Assembly (NCBI GenBank): GCA_029953675.1
Contig: JAMWBK010000004.1
Location: 1,488,001 to 1,552,000 of the forward strand
DNA from: Rhodosorus marinus
Lineage: Eukaryota > Rhodophyta > Stylonematophyceae > Stylonematales > Stylonemataceae
Direction: 5' to 3'
DNA length: 64,000 nucleotides
How positions within the stretch are numbered: the stretch's first letter is position 1; every line of letters starts with the position of its first letter. A program made the position numbers and the translations under genes. This document shows, piece after piece, positions 9,708 to 20,195 of the stretch. The notes under the pieces are model-generated. The model searched no databases, was not told the DNA's origin, and saw only the letters and a list, made by a program, of their open reading frames with translations.

Positions 9708-10660
9708 GTACACCGAAGCCTTAAGGTAAACCTTCGACCCCGGCGGATTTTTGCAAAATTGCTACATGAATTGTCAAGAAACTAAAAAGGTTCTGTGTGA
9801 CCAATACTATATTTTAATTAAACCCAATTCATATTTCGTTTTGTATCTATTTATTTTAATATTCAGTGTTATGTTTTCATGCACAATACTTGAATATTTT
9901 ACATGAATCGAAAGAAAAACGGAAGAAAAGTGCTTCCGGACAAAACTTAAATAAAGAACGAGTTTGTTGGCTAATTAGCAATCAAACCTTTGCACGTGTC
10001 CTGTAATGAAAAATTTCTGCTTTGCTTTGTTTTCTAATCAAAATTGACGAGAATTTACAAAAGGATTAGTGTACAATACAAACTGTTTTTAGTCAGTCTT
10101 ATACTAGTTCAGGAATCTGACCCTCCGTTGCAACGCGGTCGTTCGAGTGTAGGTTTTTGCCTGTATACTTGTCAAGGAATTTGGGGAATCCATGTGCCCC
10201 AGATAGCGACCTAGCCATTTGCCGGACCCTCAGGAACCCAGAGCAATTGCTCCTGATAATCAACATGGCTGATCTCACAATACGATTCAATATCATCTCC
10301 TGGAAAAGAAGTATTGCCGCTGCCATCCCTCCCACAGTCGACTGGTGGCCATGGGCCTTTGTCATTTCCAAATCTTGTCTTTACTAGTATTTATTAACAC
10401 GTGTGCTTCCGTCCGCGCCTCTGTACGCACGATTGCTTCTGTGGGTACCCGGAGTGAAACCAATATGTGAGGAAGTGCGTACCATAGTACTTTGTTTTCT
10501 CAACTCTTCGCCATCCGCGCTACTCGGCCTAGTGCACGGCGACAGTCAGAGTTCCGCCACGCCCCAGAACGCCCTCGCACAGAATTTTTGTCCACAAACC
10601 AGACTTTTTCGATATATTTACACCAGCTCCCCACGACCAAGCACACACAATTCCGCGACT
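9708..10660. other. AT-rich spacer, with one small minus-strand frame
   Basis: 9770-10095 is strongly AT-rich, like the blocks that lie upstream of leaders elsewhere in this window. Apart from the small frame listed separately (10099-10365), no gene is supported. 10380-10660 lies just downstream of the BAR-domain gene and is probably its 3' UTR and flank. Confidence 0.4.
10099..10365 (-). CDS. small hypothetical frame, 88 aa
   Basis: An uninterrupted minus-strand frame from ATG 10365 to a stop at 10099 beside the AT-rich block. The product starts MTKAHGHQSTVGGMAAAILL, with a hydrophobic stretch at about residues 10-30, then a basic middle and a polar tail ending GQIPELV. The spacing A-H-x6-G-x-M-x3-I-L-L loosely recalls the second helix of LHC proteins, which is intriguing so near the LHC fragment, but the strand is opposite and the rest does not match. 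No known family; could be chance. Confidence 0.2.
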   Translation of the reverse strand: MTKAHGHQSTVGGMAAAILLFQEMILNRIVRSAMLIIRSNCSGFLRVRQMARSLSGAHGFPKFLDKYTGKNLHSNDRVATEGQIPELV

Positions 10661-12390
10661 CTACATCAGGTCCTCATCGTCATTGTACGGCACCACATCG
10701 TCCTCACTTTCCGACAGCTGCAAGCTAGAATCCATGGTGGACTCCACGGCTGAATCCCCACGTTCTGGCTTCTCGTTCTTACCGTCCAGAGGCACCACAA
10801 TGTCCATTTCCAAATCGCTCAAGCCGTCACCATCACCTTTCGATTCACGCCCCTGCTGCGCTCCCTGGGCCGTCTGTTTGGTCGTGCCGCTCCTAGTCTC
10901 CATTGGAACGGATCCGAGGCCGGCGAGAGATCGCATCAACGGTGGCTTGGCGTTTGAGAACGCTGTTGGCTCATCAGGTCGAAGCGGCGTGACAACGCTG
11001 GAGTTGACTGGCTGTGGTTTGGCGGATGCAGTCGGTATTGATTCCGTTGAGTGAAGAGGTATGATGACGTTCGAGTTTGCGGGGATCGTCGGGGCCAACG
11101 TGCGCTCCTCCAGCTCCTTAGAGTCCACAGACAAGTATAATACCTTACCCTGCCCTTGCACCTTGTCTTGTGTGGGGAAAGCGGCGTTCGCGTCTACTCC
11201 CGAAGCACCGGGAGCAGTTGCTGAAACATTTATATCCTCAACAGCTTGTGCAAGCGCGAGTGGGTCGGATTCTTCTCGTCTAGGTTTGAGGACTTCAAGA
11301 TCTTCAGATACTTCAAGAGCAGCTCCTAAATCTCGCAAAACAGCACAAACTTCAGCCAAAACACATCAACATGGTAAGAATCTTATTGGTTTGCACTAGG
11401 CTCACTTTGGCCCTTGATATCGAACAGTTTAGAAGCTGAGGATGGGATTAGAGAGTCCACTCCTACTGAGCTTGGAGCGAGTGGTGATTGTACACCGTCA
11501 GCGGAAGAATCAAGGTCTAATCCTCTTCGAGCTCTGGAGATTTCCCGGTCTCTCTCGCTATCGTGTTCGAACTGGTCGGAAATCACCGACCGCGCGTGGG
11601 CCGCTGCATCTTCCAATAGCTCAGCTTGGAGGCAGACAAACTCGTTCAATATTGGATCAATCACTTCTAAAAGCTTCTCGTGACACTCCACAGCACCGTT
11701 CACCGCCTTTTCATGCAGAACTGCGTAGGCATTAATGGCTTCCTTCAACATTTCTCCAGAGGATACAAACTTTTGCTCCTTGGAAGATTTGCTAGTATTC
11801 GTTTCATGCTTGACCTCAAGCTTTCCAACCGTTTTCAGCGCTTCATCTCGAGCTCGAATCATCGCTTTCACTGCTTCACACTCCTTGATGTACTCGTTCA
11901 GTACCCTGAGAACCTGCGTATTGAACATTTCTAGAAGTTGATCCTCCACAGCTTCGCTTATTGCCCGATTCACGTCGCTGAAGCTCTCCGCCAGTTGTCT
12001 TGAGGGGTTCTTAGGACCGTAGAACAAGCAGAACTGATCCCCAAGTTTGGATGCCGATGTGGCAAGATTAAGCCAGTGATCTCTGTAATTCTGACAAGCA
12101 TGACAAAACGAAACTGTCAGTCGGACCAACGATAGTCGCCTATGTCGAGCAGGCAAGCGCAAATCAGCTGCGCCAGGGCATACCTTGGATATTCGGCTAA
12201 GCTCTTCCACGGCCGTAGTCTCCGTCTCAAACTGAGACCTTAGCGACTCAAAATCCTCCACCTCGATCTTGTTCCCCTTCCGATCAGATTTTTTCCTGGA
12301 CACAATCCTCTTCACCTTGTCCAACGGATTCAGCGCGTTTATCCGTCGGCTACGCCTTCTCCTGTGATATGCGTCCTTCATTCTTTCCAA
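10661..12390 (-). CDS. BAR-domain protein (amphiphysin/Rvs-like)
   Basis: Three exons: 12390-12184, 12090-11406, 11349-10661, 526 aa. A very basic N-terminus (residues 1-40, RRRRSRR, VKRIVSRKK) precedes a long helical domain, residues about 45-300. Its pattern fits a BAR domain: TTAVEELSRISKNYRDHWLNLA, LGDQFCLFYGP, then QLLEMFNTQVLRVLNEYIKECEAVKAMIRARDEAL, a segment rich in basic residues on one face as in membrane-bending BAR helices, and a final helix AYAVLHEKAVNGAVECHEKLLEVIDPILNEF. Residues 300-526 are low-complexity, acidic and Ser/Pro-rich, ending EDDVVPYNDDEDLM; no SH3 domain is seen. BAR proteins sense or generate membrane curvature in endocytosis and trafficking. The call rests on helix pattern, not on a unique motif; a sorting-nexin or FAM92-like BAR protein is the alternative. 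Confidence 0.68.
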
Positions 12391-13402
12391 AGCTTCTTGG
12401 TTCTAAAAACTGGCCCTCTTTCCTCCTCCTCTCCCAGATATCCGTGATTCCCTCTTCAGTAGCTACTCAGCAGCAAAACAGCCAGCGCTTCTCCTCAAAA
12501 GTTCGTTTACTTCCTCTTAAAAACCTTCCAAAAACTGGCAACTAAAAGCTTTGTCCTGCTCGTTCGTAAAGCATCCGCACACAACCCAGCGCACGAAGCC
12601 GACGCATGTCTAATGGACATTCCGGTGGCAAAGCCGAGATTCCTTGAGCGATATTCTGATGAGCTTGAGTTCCAGCACAGATGAAAGTCGTCCACGCGCT
12701 AAGCTGCGGCAGACTTTTTTTTTCTGTTGATCTCAGCGTGAAGCCACGAACTCTTCGAAACCCTTGTCTGGTTTGTTCTACGCTTTGCGCTTGTACTAAG
12801 AACGCTTGCGTTGGTTAGTAAGGAGCTACTGATGGGTTGGTTGTCAGACCACAGGTGAAGCAAGCAGTCTGTACTTTGAGACGAGTTGGGCTTCTTCTCA
12901 GTTCCACAGCAAGATGGACTACATTAAGAAAACCCACCATGGCGTTTTGTACCTGCAGTGAGGGTTTTTCCGTTAGTCAAGCGGGTCCGAGCTTGTCTCT
13001 AACGCATTGTTGTTGAATGGCTTTGGATTCCACAGCGTATGGAAACAACATGATCATATGTTAGCTTCTGTTGAGCGTCTCGGCTCTCAACTAGATTCCG
13101 AAACGGCCGAGGATTTGGGCTGCTGTCCATCTCCCTCAACCGAGGCCCCATTGTTTGACTGATTGCAGCGGCTCATGACTTTGATGGATAGAGTGCACTC
13201 TTCAATAGGCCAAACTCATATGTGCTATCAAGGGAATCCAAATATTGCGTCCAGCAGGCATTGCAAAGTGCCACAGGGTTCGTGGTGAGTTTTGGATCAT
13301 AATTGCTACAGGGCAATCTTTGCCTGGGAATTTGATTCACAGGATCGAAGCCAGTCCCTATCACCTTTACAAATGCGAAAAAAATTATAGGGACTTACCA
13401 TA

Positions 13403-13450
13403 CAAACTGCACACTTTCAAGATTGTAGCTTCAGATCAGCACTTCATTAT
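13403..13450 (+). repeat. 48-bp dispersed direct repeat, copy 1
   Basis: Matches 14262-14309 over 48 ungapped bases with 5 mismatches. The shared 3' part is the 19-mer TTCAGATCAGCACTTCATT followed by AT. Neither copy lies in a recognised gene. Confidence 0.85.
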
Positions 13451-14261
13451 CGCTGCTGCACCTTCAAGAGACATCTTGGTCCAGGCTCAGAGATGTTCTC
13501 ACACCCCACAGCGTGACTTGTGCTTTAGAGACACAAAAGTACCCCAGATGGCAGTTTTTATTTTCTTAAAACCAAAGAGTCTCTCCTCAAAATAGAGGAA
13601 AACGACCGCTTCGGGAGAGAAAATCAGGACGACTGGAGTCACAACACTGGATATCTCTGATGCTCTGGGAGAGGAGGATGCGACGTTTAGACCAGAGCAT
13701 TTTGATTTTTGAATATACTACGCGTGAAAGCACTAAACGGCATCGACCAGGTTATTCGAGAATCCAACTCTGACCCAGAAGGTCCGAGCCTGAGCCACCA
13801 ACAACGGCACTGGAGCTCTCCAAGTTTCCACCAGTTAACATTGTCTAGTACGCCAGAAGCCATGTTCCACGGGGGAAGTGCAAGAGTCAACAACGCTGTC
13901 ATAACAGCGTTCCCTGACCCGTACACGGCGCTGATCAGTGTCGTGTTGAGCAATGTACTCTTTGAGGAAAGCTTTTCGAGCATAGAAATCCCACACTTTC
14001 CGTGAGGCCTGGAATACTTCAGGGTCTAGGTTTCCCTCGCTGCGTTAATTCGCGAATAGAGTAGAGACGGTGGCGTCAACCAACGCCCCTGTCGAGGAGG
14101 ACTTCTCTCTCACGAGGTACGACGAAGACGGAAAATTAACAACTTCTCACCTCCAGGAGGACACTACAGCCAGATGAAGGAATCAGTGTCGCGTGTATGT
14201 GGCCAAGCCGATGAGACTAGAAAGTAAAAGCTCGAGGGAAGCGCCTATAGTGACTTTCACG

Positions 14262-14309
14262 CAAACTGCACTATTGCAAGATTGTTACTTCAGATCAGCA
14301 CTTCATTAT
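14262..14309 (+). repeat. 48-bp dispersed direct repeat, copy 2
   Basis: Second copy of the 48-bp repeat at 13403-13450, same orientation, 859 bp downstream. Surrounding sequence is not similar beyond a few bases, so this is a short shared module, possibly part of a decayed mobile element. Confidence 0.85.
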
Positions 14310-15559
14310 CTACGAAATACCTTTGCGGGGAATGAAAATGAGAGGATCTGGGGATCAGCAACCCTGAGAACATGCGGTCTTCCATCGGTGAACTCCACAG
14401 TTGAGACTCCGGGACGCCGTACAGCGAATCCACAAATCTCATCGCATACTAAGGGCGCAAAGTCAGTCCTGGCCAGCACATCGGGGGCAACGCAGGTTGT
14501 CATAAAACGTCCGATAAAGGCTACCGGACGTGTTGGATAACCGAGAAACTCCGTACAGTATCGAATAAATGAAGAACAAATTATCGGATGCTTCCATGAA
14601 AATATTTGAAAAACCTGTCTGAATTCTTGGCTGTATCTGACCTTTGTTTTCAAAGATTTAACAACCACGTATATCCAATTGTATTCGTTAATTGAATACT
14701 ACAGGTACTAGAATCTTTATCGGACAAAACCTGACAAACCACTAAATTGTGCAAAATATGCCCATCATTAATATGATTAATATTATATGAATAACCGGCT
14801 TTTGACAATGCAGGAAAAGCACTTATTGCCCCCAAAATTCTAGAAAAAGACAGCAAAAACAAGCAAACTCGGGAAGAAAATTGATGATATTGATTGAATT
14901 GATATGGATCGCCCTTATTGATTGAGTGGATTTTTTCTCGCGTTTAATGTCCTGACAGAGAACGCATTCTGAGGGGGTGTATATAAACTCGGAAATCTGC
15001 CGCTTGTTTTTCTTTTGTGGTATTGGAGAAGGTTTGGGAGGGAGCTAGCTGGTGGTGGGTCTTTTTTGGGGAGGAGGGAAGGGTTGGGGGGAGAAGGTGA
15101 GGGAGGGTCAGGAGGGTTTTTAGTATCCTAGATGGATTCCAGAGAGGATTTTGGATGCTCTTGAGGGATTCGCGGATGAGGATTTAGTTCCTTCGGTTGA
15201 TTTTTTTTGCTTGCGGTTGAGAGAGGTTGTGGGGGTGGAGGGGAGGTGGGGTGTGTGGGGTGTGTGGATTGTGGAAGGAGTGAGAGCTATCTGAGTGAAA
15301 TCGTGCATGCATCACGGTTTTCAGTTTTGGTTTGTGTGCTGAAGCGGTTAGGAGATTGGTGTAGGTGGGGTGCTTTGGAGACGGTTGTTGCTGTTCGAGA
15401 ACGGAAAGTTGTTGGTATTGGTCATTCGATTTGCTCTAGCTTTACTACCATTGTGTGTTTGAGGCTGATGCGATGCGAGAACTTGTTGGGAAGTAGTAGT
15501 GTTCTTGCTGTAAAGGAAGAGTTTTGTGGCTTGGTGCGGGCCCTGGTTTATATGCTGAG

Positions 15560-18270
15560 ATGGAGAGGTCTCCAGAGGTTCAGATAAGGAACTTAGACTT
15601 GGATCCAAGGTTTACGTCCAGAACCTCTTCTGCCGACCTTAGCATGGGGTGGCTCCTCCGTCTCTTCAGGTCGGATTTTTTTGATGCGTGGATGGCTGTC
15701 TCGTACCTGTACCGGTACAGACGGAAGCGCGGAGTTTTGGATTATTTATGTAATGAGCTCTATGTCGTGGAATACGGGGATTTGGAGAAGTACCTTCCAC
15801 AAATATGGTGAGATGTAGCCACATGTGTACAGAGTGACTTCACGGCTCGATGTTCTTCAAGCTGAACCGGAGATTCTTGCTTGTTTCGCTGTAGTCATAT
15901 GATTGTTTACCACTTGAAAGGGAATCCTACGATCGAGCGCTTTTTGATGGATAAGTGCTCCTCGTCCATTCATTTTGCGGTTCAAGTTTACTGGTTCCTC
16001 GAGGCTGCTGTGGAGGATTCTACCCGTAAGAATTCCAAGAAGGCTATCGAATTTAGAAGAAAACTTAAGGCACAATGCGAAACGAGTGCGGTTAACGGCC
16101 CTTCCAATATGAGAACAGAGGACGCTCTAGACACCGAAATGGCACAGACACTAATTGCCTCCAACTTCAACGAGTCTCAAGGACAGCTGAGTTCCCTTGA
16201 GGAGGAGAATGGTATAGAGGTGAGAATGCTCGGAAGATTCAAAGAGGGGGAAGATTTTCTGATACGACTCTCCTGCCGGCCTGCGCCCTGCGGTGTCTCA
16301 TCCAGTTATTTCGAACAGCGCCTCGCCTAAGGCGGTCGCGATCTCTGGACACCATAGCAGAGACGGAGGGCAAAATCAAGAGCTTTGGGCAGCTCATTCC
16401 GGTTCAGAGAAGTGTTGATGTTTCCCCTGTAGGAACTCCTGGATCCAGATTCAGTGGAGACACTGAATCCTTGCTTGGCTCTGGCAAGAATGGGAGCGAG
16501 CAGCTGGATTATTATGATCTGCACCTGTCTGAGTCTCAGCTGCGGAATATGAGCGCAAGGGCTCTGCGGAGGAAGATTGAAATAGTATGTGAACCTGCAG
16601 GGGAGAGGAAGGTTGAGCTCGAAAGCTTGAAGCTGTTGACCATAAAACAGGAGAGGTGTGATTATTTTAATATGTGTATAGCTTTGATGCGTTCCCTAGT
16701 GAAGATATCTCTCTCGATGATGAATTATCCGGATGCAAAGAGAAAAGAGAGATTGCGCGAGGAACTGGAGACCGTGGACAGCTTGATTTTGGACCGTAAG
16801 TCCGCATTCCACTGGTGATGATTCTCTACCTTGACAGTATCGGGATTCTTACCACCGACCTCGTTTGTATCGTGCACAGAGATGGTGAAAGAGCTAGAGA
16901 ATAAGACGCCTATGGGAGTAGTGGAGGCAGGGCCCAGTGCATACCTAAGGGCTCCACATATCCCTCTGATTCGGTCTGGAAAGCCCGCGGTAAGGGTTCT
17001 TCGGACGCTCCCAGATGAATGCGTTGTTCTTAGCACGAAAGCACGTGTGCCATACATGCTATATGTAGAGGTTCGATTGCACCATTCTTTGTCTCGGGGA
17101 ACGAAAACCACGTTGACTTGTGAACTGCTAACATGCGTATCTTCCTGGATTGCAGATTGTACACTGTAATATAGTCAATTGTGATGTAAACATCTTCTGC
17201 GAACATCTTGTCTCGGACCAGCTGATATTTCCTTCGCGGGTTATTCCACCTTCGCCTTCGAAGACCTCTTCCAATGTAGACAAGGCTGAGAAGACGAGGC
17301 GGGCCCTCATAAGGACTGTTTTCGGGGAGCTGAGGGAAGACAAGGAAAAACGGCTGCTTGGCACGTCACCCTTCGACGGCATACCTAATCGATCAATTTA
17401 CGCCTTCATCGTCAAGGCGAATGATGACCTGAGACAAGAACAGCTCGCAATTCAGTTGATCAACGCGTTCGACTCCGTCTTCGAAATGGAGAAAGTGAAT
17501 GCTCTCTTAACTCCCTTCACGATAATTTGCTTAAGCTCTGACGCCGGGCTTGTCGAGCTGGTTCCGGACGCAGTTTCGATACACACTGTGAAGAAACGAA
17601 CGCCGGACTTTCGGTCTTTGAGAGACTTTTTTGAGAGAGCTTTTGGCCCCGTGACTTCGTCGCGCTTTGTGGCAGCTCAGAAGCGCTTTATCCAGTCACT
17701 AGCTGGGTATTCTTTAGTGCAATATTTTATGCAGGTAAGATCCTCGGATTCGCTAATCTAGAACTGCGCAAGCCGTTATGCGCTTTTCTGACATTTGGGT
17801 GTTTTGCGTCTGATGGGCAGATAAAGGATCGTCACAATGGAAACATCCTGCTGGGTAGTTCCGGTAAAATCGTGCACATTGACTTCGGGTACATGTTGTC
17901 AAACTCGCCAGGGGCGATCAATTTCGAAACTGCGCCGTTTAAACTCAGTGGGGAGTACCTGGAAGTCCTCGGAGGAACGAAGAGCAGGGGCTTTGCATAC
18001 TTTCAGGAGGTATTCATTGCCGGATTCTTTGCAGCCAGAAAACATCACGAGGTCTTCATCACGCTTGTGGAAATCATGGTGGAAGGGACGAACATGCCCT
18101 GCATGAAAGGAAGCAAGACCCTGGTTGAATCTCTGCGCAGGAGGTTTTTCCTGGGAATTCCGGAGAAGGAGGCGCTCAGCAAGATAAAAGCACTCATTGA
18201 CGAAAGCTGCAACAACTGGAGAACTGCTCAATATGACAACTTTCAATACATGACTAACAAGATCCTGTAA
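15560..18270 (+). CDS. phosphatidylinositol 4-kinase, type III beta family
   Basis: Six exons: 15560-15807, 15895-16219, 16306-16795, 16838-17070, 17156-17734, 17821-18270, 774 aa. The enzyme phosphorylates phosphatidylinositol at O-4 on Golgi and endosome membranes. Residues 1-110 form the lipid-kinase-unique helical domain (VLDYLCNELYVVEYGDLEKYLPQICHM). A Ser-rich linker and another helical block follow (YDYFNMCIALMRSLVKISLSM region). The kinase domain starts near residue 390: ECVVLSTKARVPYMLYVE, then KANDDLRQEQLAIQLI, the catalytic IKDRHNGNILL and HIDFGYMLS, and the C-terminal segment with EIMVEGTNMPCM. The donor at 17071 reads GTTCGA, weak but kept because YVE is conserved; GTAGAG six bases upstream is the alternative. 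The gene has a long G/T-rich leader. Family call is firm. Confidence 0.95.
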
Positions 18271-20195
18271 AACGATAAAAAATGCGAAATTCAATTGACA
18301 TCGACTCGAGTCTCAAGAAACAGTCCAGAAACTCCAGACCCCGATCTCCTTGAGAGAGAAGCCCGCTTCCAAAATTAGCAACTCCGCGAAGAGATTCATC
18401 TTTGGGTCTCTGCCCGTTTCCAAAGCTACGTCTTTCTTGGACGCGATTCATAAGCATCCGGTTGTTGATTCAATGTCCTTTTGGTTTGACAAATGGCAAA
18501 TTCTCATTAGCCAGATCCTCTTGCCCAGATTCAGAGAAAAGAATATCACGCACAGTATTCCTTACAGGAAAGTACGATAAATATCACTCTTTTTCATTTC
18601 TTTATTCATAATTTCCAATGCCCAAGGAATGCATGTGTAAGCAGGGGGGGAAGAGATTTTTCTGAAAACCCTCCTAGGGAAGAATGAGGCTACATTAATG
18701 ATTTCGATTCCTTGACCTAGGGGTCGAACAGATTCAATTACTCACGGAAATAGACAATTAGAGATTCCCGTTAAAGCAGTGCAGACCTGCTTTTCTGTCA
18801 TGACATCTGTAGAACCTCCCCAACCCGCACCCCACCCCCACCCCCCAACATCAAATCCCGATCGTTCCAAGAAGAGAACGACCGTCAACACTAACCCCTT
18901 CTCACCAAATCAAAAACGCAACAAAAACTTTAACAACACAATTTATTAAATACTCAACCCCTCCCCTATCAAACAAACCCGATTCCACGCTTTTCTTATC
19001 TCCCATTCCCTCCGATGCTACTGCTGAATACCTTCCAACTTCAAAACTACTCAAAAACAAAAAAGGACGCCCATATCGATTGCCGAACAATATAATGATT
19101 GAGTAGTTCTGCGATGCCGCGATTATAGGGTTTGGGGGTGAGGGGGGTGGGGGATGTCTAGACGGAAATACCTCACTCTAGAGGGTTTCTATTTTATCAT
19201 TCCGTAGAAGCCAAAGAAAAAAATACGAATTAAATTTAAATAAAAGAAAATATGCAAAAGGGAATATTGATATTAGGGGGGGTTATTTTTTTGTCGTCGG
19301 TTTGATTTTGGAGAAAAGAAGAGAAAATGGGGAGGGGGTCTTATTTTTTTACCTTGTCAGTTTTTATTTTGGAGGAGGAAGGGGAGGGAGGAAGGAGGGG
19401 AAGAGGTATAGTAAGGGGGGTGCGGTGTTTTCTGGTTTTCTAGTCATCCTTCGTGGTAAAGGGGAGGAACTTTTTACGTCTGCTTGGTGTTGGATTACGT
19501 AGTTGTTTTTTGGCTTTTTTGGGGAGGGGGTGGGGGGGGTTGTTTTCCTTTTTCGTGTTCTCCTTTCATTTTCTTATGGTTGCTGTTGCTGGTTGTTGCT
19601 TTGCGTTTTGTCTCTCTATGTTGGTTGTGGGAGAGTTGAGAGAGATGGCTAAGATGTGAAATGGGGAGGGTTGCGTTGAGAGTAGGAGGGAGTGGTGGGG
19701 GAGGTGGAGAGGTAATTTTACGGAGTTTGTTTTACAGTAGAGTGTTTTCTATCCTTTTTTGGTAGGGGCGATGATGGGGGATTGAGTTAGAGTGCCTTTC
19801 GGTTCTTGGAGTTTTGGAGTCTTTTGATATATCGATAAGATTTTTGTTTTGGATTTGGGCCACCGAGGATCAGAGGGAGTTACTTTCGGGAGTCTTTGTA
19901 AACGGAGTTACTTCGGATTGTTTAGGAGGGTGTTGGTGAGGAGGTGAGGGGTTGAGGAGGGTGAGGGCTGGTATTGGAGGTGTGCAGGGCAATGATGGGG
20001 CTTTCTTTGTAGTTTGTGCTTGTTCAGGTTCAGTTGTGCGGGGGCTTTAGTTTGCGAAGTGAAGGTTGGAACTCCTGTATAGTAATTATTTTGTCGACGC
20101 CTTGCCTGGTGAGGAGGCACGGTTTTGGAGTTCTATTCAGTTTTGAGTTTAGGGGGGCGGGGGGGCTCTTTGGGAGAGGTGTGATGTGAGGGGCA
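18271..20195. other. spacer with orphan C-rich block and G-rich leader
   Basis: 18271-18620 holds coding-like short frames on both strands (for example minus 18457-18254) without a recognised product. 18800-19000 is C-rich and G-poor, the pattern seen in front of minus-strand genes here, yet no minus-strand gene is identified below it. 19190-19265 is AT-rich. 19270-20195 is about 900 bp of G/T-rich, C-poor DNA leading to the MAPKK-like start codon, the longest such leader in the window. Confidence 0.45.

Larger units (their letters stand above)
12391..15559. other. divergent spacer between BAR and PI4K genes
   Basis: 12391-12500 is the C-rich (on +) leader of the minus-strand BAR gene. 12480-12683 (+) is an open frame without ATG. 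13709-14040 holds short frames on both strands with no recognised product, and two copies of a 48-bp repeat are listed separately. 14650-14950 is AT-rich. 15000-15300 is strikingly G/T-rich and C-poor, the leader side of the PI4K gene, which continues to the ATG at 15560. Confidence 0.45.
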
